DNA of 64,000 nt, taken from contig AP019701.1 of NCBI GenBank assembly GCA_006738865.1, positions 4,646,001 through 4,710,000 of the forward strand. The letters are read 5' to 3'. Each line of letters opens with the position of its first letter. The first letter of the stretch is position 1. Positions 8,019 to 16,129 of the stretch are shown one piece after another. Below the pieces are notes generated by a model. The model saw only the letters and a program-made list of their open reading frames with translations. It did no database searches and was not told the DNA's origin. The DNA comes from Allostella sp. ATCC 35155 (lineage in GTDB: Bacteria; Pseudomonadota; Alphaproteobacteria; ATCC43930; Allostellaceae). The position numbers and the translations under genes were made by a program.

Positions 8019-9404
8019 TCACTGCCCCATCGGCGCGCCTTCCAGACGACGCAGCAGTTCGGGCGTCGGCAGGCCGTCCTGCGGCACGCCGATGTCCGCC
8101 TGGAATGCGCGGATGGCCTCGCCCGTGCGGTCGCCGAAGCTGCCGTCGACCGCGCCGGGCTTGTAGCCACGCGCGGTCAGAAGCCGCTGGATGTCCGACA
8201 CCAGGGCCGGATCGGCGCTGCCGCTCGGTCGCTGGCGTGCATAGGCGAGATCCTGCGGCGGCAGGCGCCGGGCGATCTGCTCCATGCGCTCCTTGGCGTC
8301 CCCGTCGCCGGCTTCCAGCGCCCGCGCATACCAGCGATAGGCTTCGACGTCGTCGACGGTGCCCGCGAGGCCGCGCTCGTGCAGGACGCCGAGGTTGTAG
8401 GCGGCCTTGGCATAGCCCTGGGCGGCGGCGCGGCGGAACCAGTTTGCCGCCGCCGCGTAGTCCTGCCCCGTGCCGCGCCCCTCCGCCAGGGCGATGCCGA
8501 GATTGTACTGGGCGCCGGCATGGCCCTGTTCGGCCGCGGCGCGATAGAGCTGTGCGGCCGCCGCCGGATCGGCCGGCACGCCGAGGCCGCGCTCGGAGAG
8601 CACCGCCAGGTTAAACTGGGCATTGGCCATGCCGGAATCCGCCGCCCGGCGGAACCAGCGCGCCGCCTGCGCATAGTCGCGCGCCACCCCGCGTCCGTCG
8701 GCGTAGAGCACGCCGAGATCGTGCTGCGCGGTCGCATCCCCCTTCTCTGCCTTCTCGCGGAAGGCCGCCGCGGCCAGCGCGGCGGCCGATTCCGGCATGC
8801 TGCCGGGAACGGGCGAACCCGTGGTGCCGGCCGCCGGGGCGGTGACCGCCGGGACGCTGGCGGTCTTGACCGGAGCCGACGCAGGCGCCGTCGCCGAGGA
8901 CGGCGCTTCACCGTCGCCGGACATCAGCCAGACCGATGCCAGCAGCAGCAGCCCGAGCCCGCCGGCGCCAACCGCCACGGTGCGCGGCGGCAGCCGGCGG
9001 TGGTGGACGAGCGGGTGGCCGGCGATGCGGCGGCCGGCCTGGGCGACCCGCGGTGCGAAGCGCGCGGCCGCGCCGCGCAGATGGATGGCGGCCCTTCCGG
9101 TACCCTGGCGCAACTGGCCGAGGACCGATGCGGCCCGGGCCGGCCGCAGGGGCAACCGCTCGGCGCGGACCGGCCGCGCACCCGCCTCCTCCGCGGCAGG
9201 CGCGGCCGGCGGTACCGGCGCCGGCGCCTCGCTGGCCACCGGAAGCGGCTCGGGCGAGCCCTGGATGACCCGCAGTTCGATCCAGTCCGCCGGGGTCAGC
9301 CGCATCGTGCCGGCCGCCGCCTCGACCAGTGCCCGGGTCGGCGGATCCAGCCGCAGCAGCAGGTCGGCCGCCTGCCCGGACCGTCGCGACGCGACCGCGC
9401 TCAT
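8019..9404 (-). CDS. Membrane-anchored Sel1-repeat protein with C-terminal peptidoglycan-binding domain
   Basis: About 461 residues from ATG 9404, chosen because GGAG lies upstream and the longer open frame runs into the divergent gmd gene. Residues 1-140 are a proline/alanine/arginine-rich cytoplasmic region; one membrane helix sits near residues 143-161 ([17 protein letters not shown]). After it come four Sel1-like TPR repeats (for example [51 protein letters not shown]). The C-terminus ([19 protein letters not shown], then [14 protein letters not shown]) is a PG_binding_1 domain. The layout suggests an envelope scaffold that holds partners on the Sel1 repeats while gripping the cell wall, similar in plan to the PodJ/localisation-factor type proteins; the exact role is unknown. 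Confidence 0.82.
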   Translation of the reverse strand: MSAVASRRSGQAADLLLRLDPPTRALVEAAAGTMRLTPADWIELRVIQGSPEPLPVASEAPAPVPPAAPAAEEAGARPVRAERLPLRPARAASVLGQLRQGTGRAAIHLRGAAARFAPRVAQAGRRIAGHPLVHHRRLPPRTVAVGAGGLGLLLLASVWLMSGDGEAPSSATAPASAPVKTASVPAVTAPAAGTTGSPVPGSMPESAAALAAAAFREKAEKGDATAQHDLGVLYADGRGVARDYAQAARWFRRAADSGMANAQFNLAVLSERGLGVPADPAAAAQLYRAAAEQGHAGAQYNLGIALAEGRGTGQDYAAAANWFRRAAAQGYAKAAYNLGVLHERGLAGTVDDVEAYRWYARALEAGDGDAKERMEQIARRLPPQDLAYARQRPSGSADPALVSDIQRLLTARGYKPGAVDGSFGDRTGEAIRAFQADIGVPQDGLPTPELLRRLEGAPMGQ

Positions 9405-9497
9405 CGCCGCCTGCTCCGCCCGGGCGACGGGGAGTCGAGTCGTGCTACATGCTGGAGTGGCCCGGTACGGCGCGGCACGAGAGGCATCGGAATTTCC

Positions 9498-10556
9498 ATG
9501 GGCGACAAGGTTGCGTTGATCACGGGCGTCACCGGCCAGGACGGCTCCTATCTGGCGGAACTCCTGCTCGACAAGGGCTATGTCGTGCACGGCGTCAAGC
9601 GACGGTCCTCATCCTTCAATACCGGGCGCATCGATCACCTCTACCGCGATCCGCACGAAGCCGGGGTGCGCTTCTTCCTGCACCATGGCGACCTCGGCGA
9701 CGCCACCAACATCATCCGGCTGGTGCAGGAGACGCGACCCGACGAAATCTACAATCTGGCCGCCCAAAGCCATGTCCAGGTGAGCTTCGAGGCCCCGGAA
9801 TATACCGCAGACGCGGTGGGCTTGGGCACCCTCCGCCTGCTCGAGGCGGTGCGCGCGCTCGGCCGCGCCGCCGACTGCCGCTTCTATCAGGCTTCGACCT
9901 CCGAACTCTACGGCAACTGTCCGGCGCCGCAGACCGAGCGGACGCCCTTCCACCCGCGCAGCCCCTACGGTGTGGCCAAGCTCTATGCCTACTGGATCAC
10001 GGTGAACTACCGCGAGGCCTGGGGCATGCATGCGTCGAACGGCATCCTCTTCAACCATGAGAGCCCGCGCCGGGGCGAGACGTTCGTCACGCGCAAGATC
10101 ACCCGCGCGGTGGCGGCGATCGCCGCCGGGCAGGAGGAGCGCCTCTATCTCGGCAATCTCGACGCGGTGCGCGACTGGGGGCACGCGCGGGACTATGTCG
10201 AGGGGATGTGGCGCATCCTGCAGCAGCCGGTCGCCGACGACTATGTCCTCGCCACCGGCGAAGGCCACAGCGTGCGCGAGTTCGTCGAGATGGCGTTCCA
10301 GGAGATCGGCACCCGGATCGAATGGCGCGGCAGCGGTGTGGAGGAGGTCGGCGTCGATGCCGACACCGGGCGCATCCGGATCAGCGTCGATCCGCGCTAC
10401 TTCCGGCCGGCCGAACTCGACCTGCTGATCGGCGACGCCACCAAGGCGCGGGAGGTCCTGGGCTGGGCGCCGACCTGCCGCTTCGCCGAACTGGTGCGCG
10501 AGATGGTCCAGGCCGACCGGGACCAGCTCGCATCCGCGCGCCCGGCACATGGCTGA
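9498..10556 (+). CDS. gmd: GDP-mannose 4,6-dehydratase
   Basis: Extended SDR enzyme of 352 residues that converts GDP-D-mannose to GDP-4-keto-6-deoxy-D-mannose, the first step to GDP-L-fucose and GDP-rhamnose-type sugars for cell-surface polysaccharides. The N-terminal Rossmann motif is [16 protein letters not shown]; the NADP/substrate segment [15 protein letters not shown] is diagnostic of Gmd; the catalytic part is [10 protein letters not shown] and [12 protein letters not shown] (Tyr-x3-Lys). GDP-sugar contacts include [16 protein letters not shown]. The start is ATG 9498 ([10 protein letters not shown]). Its last codons overlap the start of fcl by 8 bases, so the two enzymes are co-expressed. 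Confidence 0.96.
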   Translation: MGDKVALITGVTGQDGSYLAELLLDKGYVVHGVKRRSSSFNTGRIDHLYRDPHEAGVRFFLHHGDLGDATNIIRLVQETRPDEIYNLAAQSHVQVSFEAPEYTADAVGLGTLRLLEAVRALGRAADCRFYQASTSELYGNCPAPQTERTPFHPRSPYGVAKLYAYWITVNYREAWGMHASNGILFNHESPRRGETFVTRKITRAVAAIAAGQEERLYLGNLDAVRDWGHARDYVEGMWRILQQPVADDYVLATGEGHSVREFVEMAFQEIGTRIEWRGSGVEEVGVDADTGRIRISVDPRYFRPAELDLLIGDATKAREVLGWAPTCRFAELVREMVQADRDQLASARPAHG

Positions 10557-11532
10557 GCCGGTCTTCGCGCTGGCCGGCCGGCGCGTCTGGGTCGCCGGCC
10601 ACCGCGGCATGGTCGGCAGCGCGCTCGTCCGCCGCCTCGCCGGCACCGGCTGCACCATCCTCACCGTCGACCGGAGCCGGCTCGACCTGCGCCGGCAGGA
10701 ACCGGTCGAACGCTGGCTCGCCGAGCAACGGCCCGACGCGGTGATCCTGGCGGCGGCGACGGTCGGGGGCATCCTCGCGAACGACCGGCGCCCGGCCGAC
10801 TTCCTCTACGACAATCTCGCCATCGCCCAGGCGGTGATCGAGGGGGCGCGGCGCGCCGGCGTGCGCCGCCTGCTCTTCCTCGGATCGACCTGCATCTATC
10901 CGCGTTCGGCGGCGGTGCCGACGCCGGAATCGGCCCTGCTGACCGGCCCGCTGGAGCCGACCAACGAGTGGTACGCGATCGCCAAGATTGCCGGTATCAA
11001 GCTGTGCCAGGCCTATCGCCGGCAGCATGGCTGCGACTTCGTTTCGGCGATGCCGACCAACCTCTACGGGCCGGGCGACAATTTCGACGCGCTCGGCAGC
11101 CATGTCGTGCCGGCCCTGCTGGCGAAGTTCGCCAGGGCGACGGTCGATGGCGGCCCGGTCGAGATCTGGGGCAGCGGCCGGCCGCGCCGCGAGTTCCTCC
11201 ATGTCGACGACTGCGCGGATGCCTGCATCCACCTGCTGCAGCACTATTCCGGCGAGCCGCACGTCAATGTCGGCTCGGGCGCCGACATATCGATCGCCGA
11301 ACTCGCCCACTTGATCGCGGACGTCGTCGGCTATCGCGGTGCGCTGCGGTTCGACCCGGACAAGCCCGACGGGGCGCCGCACCGGCGGCTGGACGGCAGC
11401 GTGCTGGAGGGGCTCGGCTGGCGGCCGCGGATCGGGTTGCGCGAAGGGCTGGCGGCTACCTATCGCTGGTATCGCGAGACGGCGCGCCATCGCGGGGACG
11501 GCGGCGGTGCGGCGATCACGGAACGGTCATGA
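10549..11532 (+). CDS. fcl: GDP-L-fucose synthase (epimerase/reductase)
   Basis: SDR-family bifunctional 3,5-epimerase/4-reductase, 327 residues, which turns the Gmd product into GDP-L-fucose. Motifs: Rossmann [21 protein letters not shown] with the catalytic serine region, and [11 protein letters not shown] carrying the Tyr-x3-Lys pair; [10 protein letters not shown] is typical of the C-terminal substrate domain. It overlaps gmd by 8 bases. The final codons (GGAAITERS) lie inside the 0.6-kb repeat whose second copy is near 31.7 kb, so its extreme C-terminus may have been created or replaced by that repeat. The cassette's candidate promoter also overlaps the fcl stop codon. Confidence 0.95.
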   Translation: MAEPVFALAGRRVWVAGHRGMVGSALVRRLAGTGCTILTVDRSRLDLRRQEPVERWLAEQRPDAVILAAATVGGILANDRRPADFLYDNLAIAQAVIEGARRAGVRRLLFLGSTCIYPRSAAVPTPESALLTGPLEPTNEWYAIAKIAGIKLCQAYRRQHGCDFVSAMPTNLYGPGDNFDALGSHVVPALLAKFARATVDGGPVEIWGSGRPRREFLHVDDCADACIHLLQHYSGEPHVNVGSGADISIAELAHLIADVVGYRGALRFDPDKPDGAPHRRLDGSVLEGLGWRPRIGLREGLAATYRWYRETARHRGDGGGAAITERS

Positions 11533-11545
11533 TGGGCTCACCGTG
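11520..11545 (+). promoter_or_regulatory. Candidate EcfG-type (general stress sigma) promoter of the nonapeptide gene
   Basis: GGAAC at 11520-11524 and CGTG at 11542-11545 are separated by 17 bases. The alphaproteobacterial EcfG consensus is GGAAC, 16-17 bases, then CGTT, so this is one mismatch away. It overlaps the fcl stop codon and leaves a leader of roughly 100 bases before the ATG at 11655. The same boxes and spacing occur in copy B. Confidence 0.5.
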
Positions 11546-11654
11546 GAGTGAGCGGGCGTGATTCGCCGCGGCGGGTGGCGGCGCCTACCTTCTGGTCATC
11601 GCAAGGGGCGGACGGGGATGGACCGATCGCCCAAGGAAATTCCAGGAGGTTCCC

Positions 11655-11945
11655 ATGATCCGCATCATCGCTTCGGCCGCAATCGCCGGTCTCGTCTCCT
11701 TCGCCGCCTCGGCCTCGCCCCTGTCGCTGGACGGCGGCAAGTTCGGCGCCAACCAGGACCAGGGCAAGTACGGCGCGCTGGTCGACGAGGGCAAGTTCGG
11801 CGCCAACCAGGAGGACGGCAAGTACGGCCGCAACCAGGACGAGGGCAAGTATGGCCGCAACCTCGAGGACGGCAAGTTCGGCGCCAACCTCGACGAAGGC
11901 AAGTACGGCCAGTCGGTCGACGGCGACCAGAAGCTCGGCCGCTAG
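11655..11945 (+). CDS. Small secreted protein made of seven nonapeptide repeats (copy A)
   Basis: A 96-residue protein of unknown function. Residues 1-21 (MIRIIASAAIAGLVSFAASA) form a signal peptide. The rest is seven tandem nine-residue units of the form G-K-[F/Y]-G-x-N-x-[D/E]-[D/E], for example GKFGANQDQ, GKYGRNQDE and GKFGANLDE, ending DQKLGR. The mature protein is highly hydrophilic, with no cysteine. A strong AGGAGG site precedes the ATG. A second copy at 31246-31536 differs at only three residues (Ala-Ile to Val-Val in the signal peptide, Tyr to Phe in the seventh repeat), so the protein appears to be under selection. Gly at repeat positions 1 and 4 and Asn at 6 recall the spacing of RTX calcium-binding nonapeptides, but the hydrophobic position differs. 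No function is assigned. Confidence 0.85.
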   Translation: MIRIIASAAIAGLVSFAASASPLSLDGGKFGANQDQGKYGALVDEGKFGANQEDGKYGRNQDEGKYGRNLEDGKFGANLDEGKYGQSVDGDQKLGR

Positions 11946-12010
11946 TGGTCCGATGCAGACGGAAGGTTCCCTTCCGTCTGCTGAATCGGCCCACCAACCA
12001 ATAGATCTAG
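11946..12010. mobile_element. 65-bp stem-loop insert bounded by CTAG, absent from copy B
   Basis: Copy B runs straight from the stop codon context GCTAG into CGAGCG, whereas copy A has 65 extra bases here and CTAG on both sides (11942-11945 and 12007-12010). The insert contains a 12-bp perfect stem, GCAGACGGAAGG with CCTTCCGTCTGC around a TTC loop, extended by CCGAT/ATCGG and TGG/CCA. This looks like a small palindromic (REP/MITE-like) element with a 4-bp target duplication. Loss from copy B between the two CTAG sites is an alternative. Confidence 0.6.
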
Positions 12011-12120
12011 CGAGCGCCCCCGGCGGCCGGTCCAGCCCCCCAGTCCCCCGAGGGCCGGCCATTCCCCCCTGGCCAGCCCCGGACCGGCCGCCGACCCCCT
12101 TTTCCCCACTCCCCGACGCC

Positions 12121-12151
12121 AACGGGCCCGCGATCCAGTCGCGGGCCCGTT
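12121..12151 (+). terminator. Strong stem-loop ending cassette copy A
   Basis: AACGGGCCCGCGA and TCGCGGGCCCGTT form a perfect 13-bp stem with a 5-base loop, followed by TCTACTTTCC. It marks the exact 3' boundary of the duplicated cassette. The stretch between the nonapeptide gene and this hairpin is an unusually C-rich leader-like segment with no reading frame; from 12152 to 12273 nothing further was recognised. Confidence 0.75.
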
Positions 12152-12273
12152 CTACTTTCCGGCCTGCGGCGAACGGATACGGGTGGAACTTTTGACTCAT
12201 ACCGGAGATAATGTTTTAAGCGATTCGCGGGAAGCGGCTCGCTCTGCGCAATCCATATGGAGCCGCTCGATCG

Positions 12274-12723
12274 ATGGGCCAGGACGCGACCCGCGCCATG
12301 CGCATTCAGTACGGTGCATTGCCCTATCGCGTCGCAGCCTCGGGTTCGATCGAGATCCTGCTGATCACGACCCGGCGCACGCGCCGCTGGGTCATCCCCA
12401 AGGGCTGGCCGATCAAGGGCCTGAAGCCCGAGAAGTCCGCCGCGCGGGAAGCCTTCGAGGAAGCCGGCGTGCGCGGCTCGATCGGCAAGCGCCCCATCGG
12501 GCGCTTCACCTACGAGAAGAGCCTCAACGACGATGGCCGCGTCGTGCCCTGCGAAGTGCGGGTGTTCGCGCTCAAGGTGAAGCGGCAGAGCATCACCTGG
12601 CTCGAGGCGGGAACCCGCGACACGCGCTGGCTCGCCCCGCCGGACGCGCTGGAACTGGTGGACGAGCCCGGGCTGCGCACCCTGATCGCCAACTTCGCCG
12701 GCGTCGCTCCCGCCGCCGCATGA
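12274..12723 (+). CDS. Nudix hydrolase
   Basis: A 149-residue Nudix protein. The core motif reads PKGWPIKG, then KSAAREAFEEAGV, matching the REx2EExG(V) end of the Nudix box; the first part (KGWPIKGLKPEKSA) is the variant seen in diphosphoinositol-polyphosphate/ApnA-type hydrolases of alphaproteobacteria. It would hydrolyse a nucleoside diphosphate linked to another moiety using Mg ions; the substrate cannot be told. GGAG lies upstream of the chosen ATG, and an alternative ATG at 12298 (MRIQYGALPYR) is also reasonable. It stands alone between the nonapeptide cassette and a convergent membrane protein gene. Confidence 0.88.
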   Translation: MGQDATRAMRIQYGALPYRVAASGSIEILLITTRRTRRWVIPKGWPIKGLKPEKSAAREAFEEAGVRGSIGKRPIGRFTYEKSLNDDGRVVPCEVRVFALKVKRQSITWLEAGTRDTRWLAPPDALELVDEPGLRTLIANFAGVAPAAA

Positions 12724-12733
12724 GCGACCGCGG

Positions 12734-13006
12734 CTAGAGTTCCTCCTCCTCGAACTCCTCGGCCACCTGGCTGCCGACAAGGTAGCCGGCGGCCATGCCG
12801 ACCATCGTGCCCAGCACCTCGCCGATGATCGCCTCGCCCAGCACCGCACCGAGCACGACCGCACCGGCGACGATCGCGACATGCCGCAGCGTGATGCCGT
12901 TGGTCTCGATCTTCGGCGGCGTGATCGTAACGGACGGGGTGGCCGCCTGAGCGAAGGAGAGGCTTGGCAAGAGGCAGAGCAGCAGGACAAGGAACAGATT
13001 GCGCAT
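12734..13006 (-). CDS. Small exported membrane protein of unknown function
   Basis: A 90-residue protein starting at ATG 13006. It has a signal peptide (MRNLFLVLLLCLLPSLSFAQ), a short polar stretch, then two glycine/alanine-rich hydrophobic segments (VAIVAGAVVLGAVLG and VLGTMVGMAAGYLVG) of glycine-zipper type, and an acidic tail (AEEFEEEEL). The composition resembles small inner-membrane proteins of the glycine-zipper kind. No family is recognised with confidence. It converges on the Nudix gene with only 10 bases between stops. Confidence 0.7.
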   Translation of the reverse strand: MRNLFLVLLLCLLPSLSFAQAATPSVTITPPKIETNGITLRHVAIVAGAVVLGAVLGEAIIGEVLGTMVGMAAGYLVGSQVAEEFEEEEL

Positions 13007-13060
13007 CGGGCCCCCCGTGGCTGGTCGACACCGGCAGTGTACAGCAACCCGCCCGCGGGT

Positions 13061-13097
13061 GCAGCGCCGCAGGCACGGAGGGGGCCTGCGGCGCTGC
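13061..13097. other. Long perfect stem-loop between divergent genes
   Basis: GCAGCGCCGCAGGC (13061-13074) pairs perfectly with GCCTGCGGCGCTGC (13084-13097) around a 9-base loop. It lies about 55 bp upstream of the small membrane protein gene and about 145 bp upstream of the DUF1810 gene, in a 235-bp gap where nothing else was recognised. It may act as a leader hairpin, a terminator for antisense transcripts, or a small palindromic repeat. Confidence 0.5.
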
Positions 13098-13241
13098 CGG
13101 CAGGGGGACCGGCATCGGCAGAGGAGCGGCCGGCCGCCCCTCCCGCTCGTCCAACCTGCGACGCCGGCAGTCGTTCCCGCCACATGGCGTGCCCATGCCG
13201 TGCTAAGATTTCCACGCCGTGCAGCCTGTGGAGCCGGGAAG

Positions 13242-13685
13242 TTGGCCGGAAGCGACCCCTTCCATCTCGAGCGCTTCGTACGGGCCCAGGATCCGGTCTT
13301 GGAGCGCGCCATGGCGGAACTGCGCGCCGGACGGAAGACGACGCACTGGATGTGGTTCGTCTTTCCCCAGCATGCCGCGCTCGGCCGATCGCCGATGGCG
13401 GTCAATTACGGCATCCGGTCGGCGGCCGAGGCCGCAGCCTATCTCGACCACCCGGTGCTCGGCCCGCGCCTGGCGGCCGCCACCCGCACCGTGCTGGACG
13501 TCCCCGGCCGGACGATCGAGGCGATCTTCGGGCCGCTCGACGCGATGAAGTTCCGGTCTTCGATGACCCTGTTCGCGAGCGTCGCCGACACGGACGCCGA
13601 CTGGCCGTTTCGCGCGGCCATCGACCGGTGCTGCGGCGGCGTGTCCGATCCGCGGACGCTCGCCCTGCTCGCGCCGCCGGGCTGA
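13242..13685 (+). CDS. DUF1810 family protein
   Basis: About 147 residues, matching the DUF1810 family closely: DPFHLERFVRAQDPVLERAM at the start, then RAGRKTTHWMWFVFPQ, SPMAVNYGIRSAAEAAAYL, HPVLGPRL and DAMKFRSSMTLFA. Members are small cytosolic proteins of unknown function found across bacteria. No ATG fits; the best start is TTG at 13242, giving L(M)AGSDPFHLERF with GGAGCCGGGAAG just upstream and the expected family length. The frame is open further upstream but that part does not resemble the family. Confidence 0.82.
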   Translation: MAGSDPFHLERFVRAQDPVLERAMAELRAGRKTTHWMWFVFPQHAALGRSPMAVNYGIRSAAEAAAYLDHPVLGPRLAAATRTVLDVPGRTIEAIFGPLDAMKFRSSMTLFASVADTDADWPFRAAIDRCCGGVSDPRTLALLAPPG

Positions 13686-13870
13686 CCGCCGACAGCGGGA
13701 CGGGTTGCCCTTCTCCCCGCTCTGACGACGATTTCCGGTCATCCTGGTTTGGATACAGCTCGACCGAACGGCCGACGGCGCGGTTGGCTGGCTTCCGTTG
13801 GCCCCATGCTTGCGACACGCTCGACTTCGACAGATCCGATGCCTCCACCCCCAGGAGAGCGAGGCCACCC

Positions 13871-14092
13871 ATGACTCTTCCCAAGGGAACCCCGAGCCCG
13901 TTCCGATCGACGCCATGTCCGCAGTGCGGCGGCCGGATGGAGATGATGCGGCGGGAGCCGCACCCGACCCTCGGCCTGCCGAGCGAGCTGCGGAGCTACA
14001 ACTGCGCGGCCTGCGGCCATGTGCTGGCCGACGAAGCGATCGAGCCTGGACGATACTTCCTCGGGCGAAAGGCCGCCGCAGCCCCCCTTTAG
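13871..14092 (+). CDS. Small zinc-ribbon protein
   Basis: A 73-residue protein from ATG 13871 (MTLPKGTPSPFRS). It has two CxxC knuckles, CPQCGG and CAACGH, about 32 residues apart, which should bind one zinc ion. Between them lies RMEMMRREPHPTLGLP. It resembles small hypothetical zinc-ribbon proteins of alphaproteobacteria; function unknown. The 185 bases between the DUF1810 stop and this start show no gene. Confidence 0.72.
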   Translation: MTLPKGTPSPFRSTPCPQCGGRMEMMRREPHPTLGLPSELRSYNCAACGHVLADEAIEPGRYFLGRKAAAAPL

Positions 14093-14163
14093 ACCCGGCC
14101 GCAGTCATGGCAGGCACCGCCTCGCGAGGCGGTACCTGCCGCGGCGCTCAGCCATGGCCGTCG

Positions 14164-14907
14164 TCACGCGGCAGGCGCCAACGCTACGGCATCGGCACCG
14201 GCCGGGAAGCGGAGCCGGCCGGACCGGTCATTCGCCGCCCGCCACACGGCTTCGGCCACGTCGGCCTCCTGCGTCACCAGGCCGGGCCGGGCATAGCCTT
14301 CGAAGATCGGGGCGGCGAATCCGGCATAGGTCTCGGGGATCAGATCTTCGATGCGCACCCCGCTGTTCGCGGCAAAGCGCGTCGTCGGGGCATAGCCCGG
14401 CTCGACCAGCTTGGCGCGGACGTCAAAGTGCGCGAGTTCGTGCGCCAGCGAGCCGGTGAACCCTTCGATCGCCTGCTTGCTGGCCGTGTAGGCCGCAGCC
14501 AGGGGCATCGGCGCCAGCGTCACGCTCGACGTCACGTTGACGATGACGCCCGATCGCCGGGCACGCATCTGCGGGATCACCGCCTGGGTCATCGCCATGA
14601 CCCCGAAGGTGTTCGTCTCGAAGACCTTGCGCACATGCGCCATGGGCGTCGCCTCGAACGCCCCGACCACGCCGATGCCGGCATTGTTGACCAGCGCGTC
14701 GATCGGTCCGGCGGCGTCGAGCGCGGCCGCGATGCTCTCCGGCCGGGTCACGTCGAGCGGCAGCACGCGCACCCGGTCCGAGCACGGCAGGAGGCCCGCG
14801 CGCGGCACCCGCATGGTGGCGACGACCTGCCAGCCCATGGCGTGGAAGTGCAGTGCCGTCGCGAGGCCATAGCCGGACGAGCAGCCGGTGATCAGTACGG
14901 TCTTCAT
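14164..14907 (-). CDS. Short-chain dehydrogenase/reductase
   Basis: Classical SDR oxidoreductase, 247 residues from ATG 14907, preceded by a good GGAGG site (the frame runs open upstream without a ribosome site). Cofactor motif TGCSSGYG, structural NNAG (ALVNNAGIGVVG), catalytic Ser in NVTSSVT and Tyr-x3-Lys in YTASKQAIEG. The family resemblance is to retinol-dehydrogenase-like SDRs often paired with AraC regulators. It is divergent from the AraC-type regulator gene with a 100-bp gap holding an inverted repeat, so it is probably the regulator's target. Substrate unknown. Confidence 0.9.
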   Translation of the reverse strand: MKTVLITGCSSGYGLATALHFHAMGWQVVATMRVPRAGLLPCSDRVRVLPLDVTRPESIAAALDAAGPIDALVNNAGIGVVGAFEATPMAHVRKVFETNTFGVMAMTQAVIPQMRARRSGVIVNVTSSVTLAPMPLAAAYTASKQAIEGFTGSLAHELAHFDVRAKLVEPGYAPTTRFAANSGVRIEDLIPETYAGFAAPIFEGYARPGLVTQEADVAEAVWRAANDRSGRLRFPAGADAVALAPAA

Positions 14908-14919
14908 TTTGGGAACCTC

Positions 14920-14943
14920 CTTCGTTGCGATCGACGAACGAAG
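14920..14943. promoter_or_regulatory. Inverted repeat in the SDR/AraC divergent promoter
   Basis: CTTCGTT (14920-14926) and AACGAAG (14937-14943) face each other with a 10-base spacer, directly upstream of the SDR ribosome site in the 100-bp gap shared with the AraC-type gene. It is a plausible operator for that regulator; no binding evidence exists. Confidence 0.4.
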
Positions 14944-15007
14944 AGTAGTCCTGCCCACCTGGACGATCTGCGATCCATGGTCCATCCTTCATTGACGATA
15001 GTCCGGA

Positions 15008-15907
15008 ATGTCAGACCCGCTCACGCAGATCATCGGGCTTCTTCGGCCCCGCACGGTCTTCTCCAAGGGGATCAGCGGCGCCGGACGCTGGGCCGTGCGC
15101 TATTCCGCCTTCGGCCAGCCGGGCTTCTGCGCCGTGATCGAGGGGAGTTGCAGGCTCGCCATCTCCGGCGAGAAGCCCGTCACCCTCGACGCGGGCGATT
15201 TCGTCCTCCTGCCGGCGACCCCGGCCTTCACCATGTCGGGCCTGCAGCCGGCGGTCCCGCGACGCCTCGATCCGGTGGCCGATCCGGCATCGGGCGCGGA
15301 AGTCCGCCATGGCCGTCGCGAGGGCCCTGCCGATGTCCGGTTGCAGGGCGGATATTTTCTCTTCGATTCGCCCGACGCGGCGCTGCTCGTCTCGCTCCTG
15401 CCGGCCATGATCCACATCCACGGCGACGAGCGGCTCGCCGCGCTGGTGCATCTCTTCGGCGAGGAAGCGAGCCGACAGCGCCCCGGGCGCGATCTCGTCC
15501 TGGCGCGTCTGGTCGAGATCCTGCTGATCGAAGCCCTGCGGGCGACCGTGCGGAAGGATGCCGCGCCGGGCCTGCTGCGCGGGCTGGCCGATGCGCGCAT
15601 CGCCATGGCACTGCGGCGGATGCACGGCGATGCCGAACGGTCTTGGACGGTGGAAGCACTCGCCCGGGAGGCGGGCCTCTCCCGCTCGGCCTTCTTCGAT
15701 CGCTTCGCGCGCACGGTCGGGCTGCGGCCGATGGAGTACCTCCTGGCCTGGCGCATGGCGCTCGCCAAGGACCTGCTGCGCAGCCGGACGATCGCACTCG
15801 ACGAAGTGGCACGGCGCGTCGGCTATGGCTCGGCCAGCACCTTCAGCACCGCCTTCCGCCGCCACGTCGGCGAGGCACCGGGCCGGTTTGCGCGGGGCGT
15901 GGGCTGA
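15008..15907 (+). CDS. AraC-family transcriptional regulator
   Basis: A 299-residue regulator. The N-terminal half is a cupin-type ligand domain (AraC_N/Cupin_6: RYSAFGQPGFCAVIEGSCRL, GDFVLLPATPAFTM, YFLFDSPDAALLVSLLP). The C-terminal part (about residues 195-299) has the two AraC helix-turn-helix units: WTVEALAREAGLSRSAFFDR and DEVARRVGYGSASTFSTAFR, ending RHVGEAPGRFAR. This CuRS-like cupin class usually regulates a neighbouring oxidoreductase, here the divergent SDR gene. From 15908 to about 16129 no gene was recognised. Confidence 0.92.
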   Translation: MSDPLTQIIGLLRPRTVFSKGISGAGRWAVRYSAFGQPGFCAVIEGSCRLAISGEKPVTLDAGDFVLLPATPAFTMSGLQPAVPRRLDPVADPASGAEVRHGRREGPADVRLQGGYFLFDSPDAALLVSLLPAMIHIHGDERLAALVHLFGEEASRQRPGRDLVLARLVEILLIEALRATVRKDAAPGLLRGLADARIAMALRRMHGDAERSWTVEALAREAGLSRSAFFDRFARTVGLRPMEYLLAWRMALAKDLLRSRTIALDEVARRVGYGSASTFSTAFRRHVGEAPGRFARGVG

Positions 15908-16129
15908 AGCGGCGCAGCCCCGGCCCGAGGATGGTGCACGGGCTCGACGAGGCTGTGATGGTGGCCCTCCACCCTCCAGCTCACGCCCGAGACGTACCGC
16001 GATGCCCGTGCCGGCCAAGGGTAGCTGGAGCGCGTCAGCGGAACAACCGAAGGCGTCCCGGCGCCTGCCGGAAACAATCGCACCTCCGCGGCGGGCTACG
16101 CATCCCCGGCCTTCGTTAGCCGGCCGGCG

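Larger units (their letters stand above)
11499..12151 (+). repeat. Nonapeptide-gene cassette, copy A (inverted partner at 31109-31692)
   Basis: This 653-bp block is nearly identical to the reverse complement of 31109-31692. The match begins within the last codons of fcl, covers a candidate promoter, the ribosome site, the whole 96-codon gene, a C-rich 3' stretch and the terminal stem-loop, and stops right after that stem-loop. The size difference is explained by a 65-bp insert (11946-12010) plus four extra bases in C runs. No transposase or terminal inverted repeat is seen. Confidence 0.92.

Noticed and set aside
7983-9497. Upstream extension of the gmd reading frame by some 500 codons
   Set aside because: It is the antisense shadow of the Sel1 gene. 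GDP-mannose dehydratases start at the Rossmann strand, here at 9498.
11538-12200. Minus-strand open frames across the nonapeptide cassette, conserved in both copies
   Set aside because: Conserved only because the DNA is duplicated. They have no ribosome site or signal peptide, whereas the plus-strand frame of copy A has both and a regular repeat pattern.
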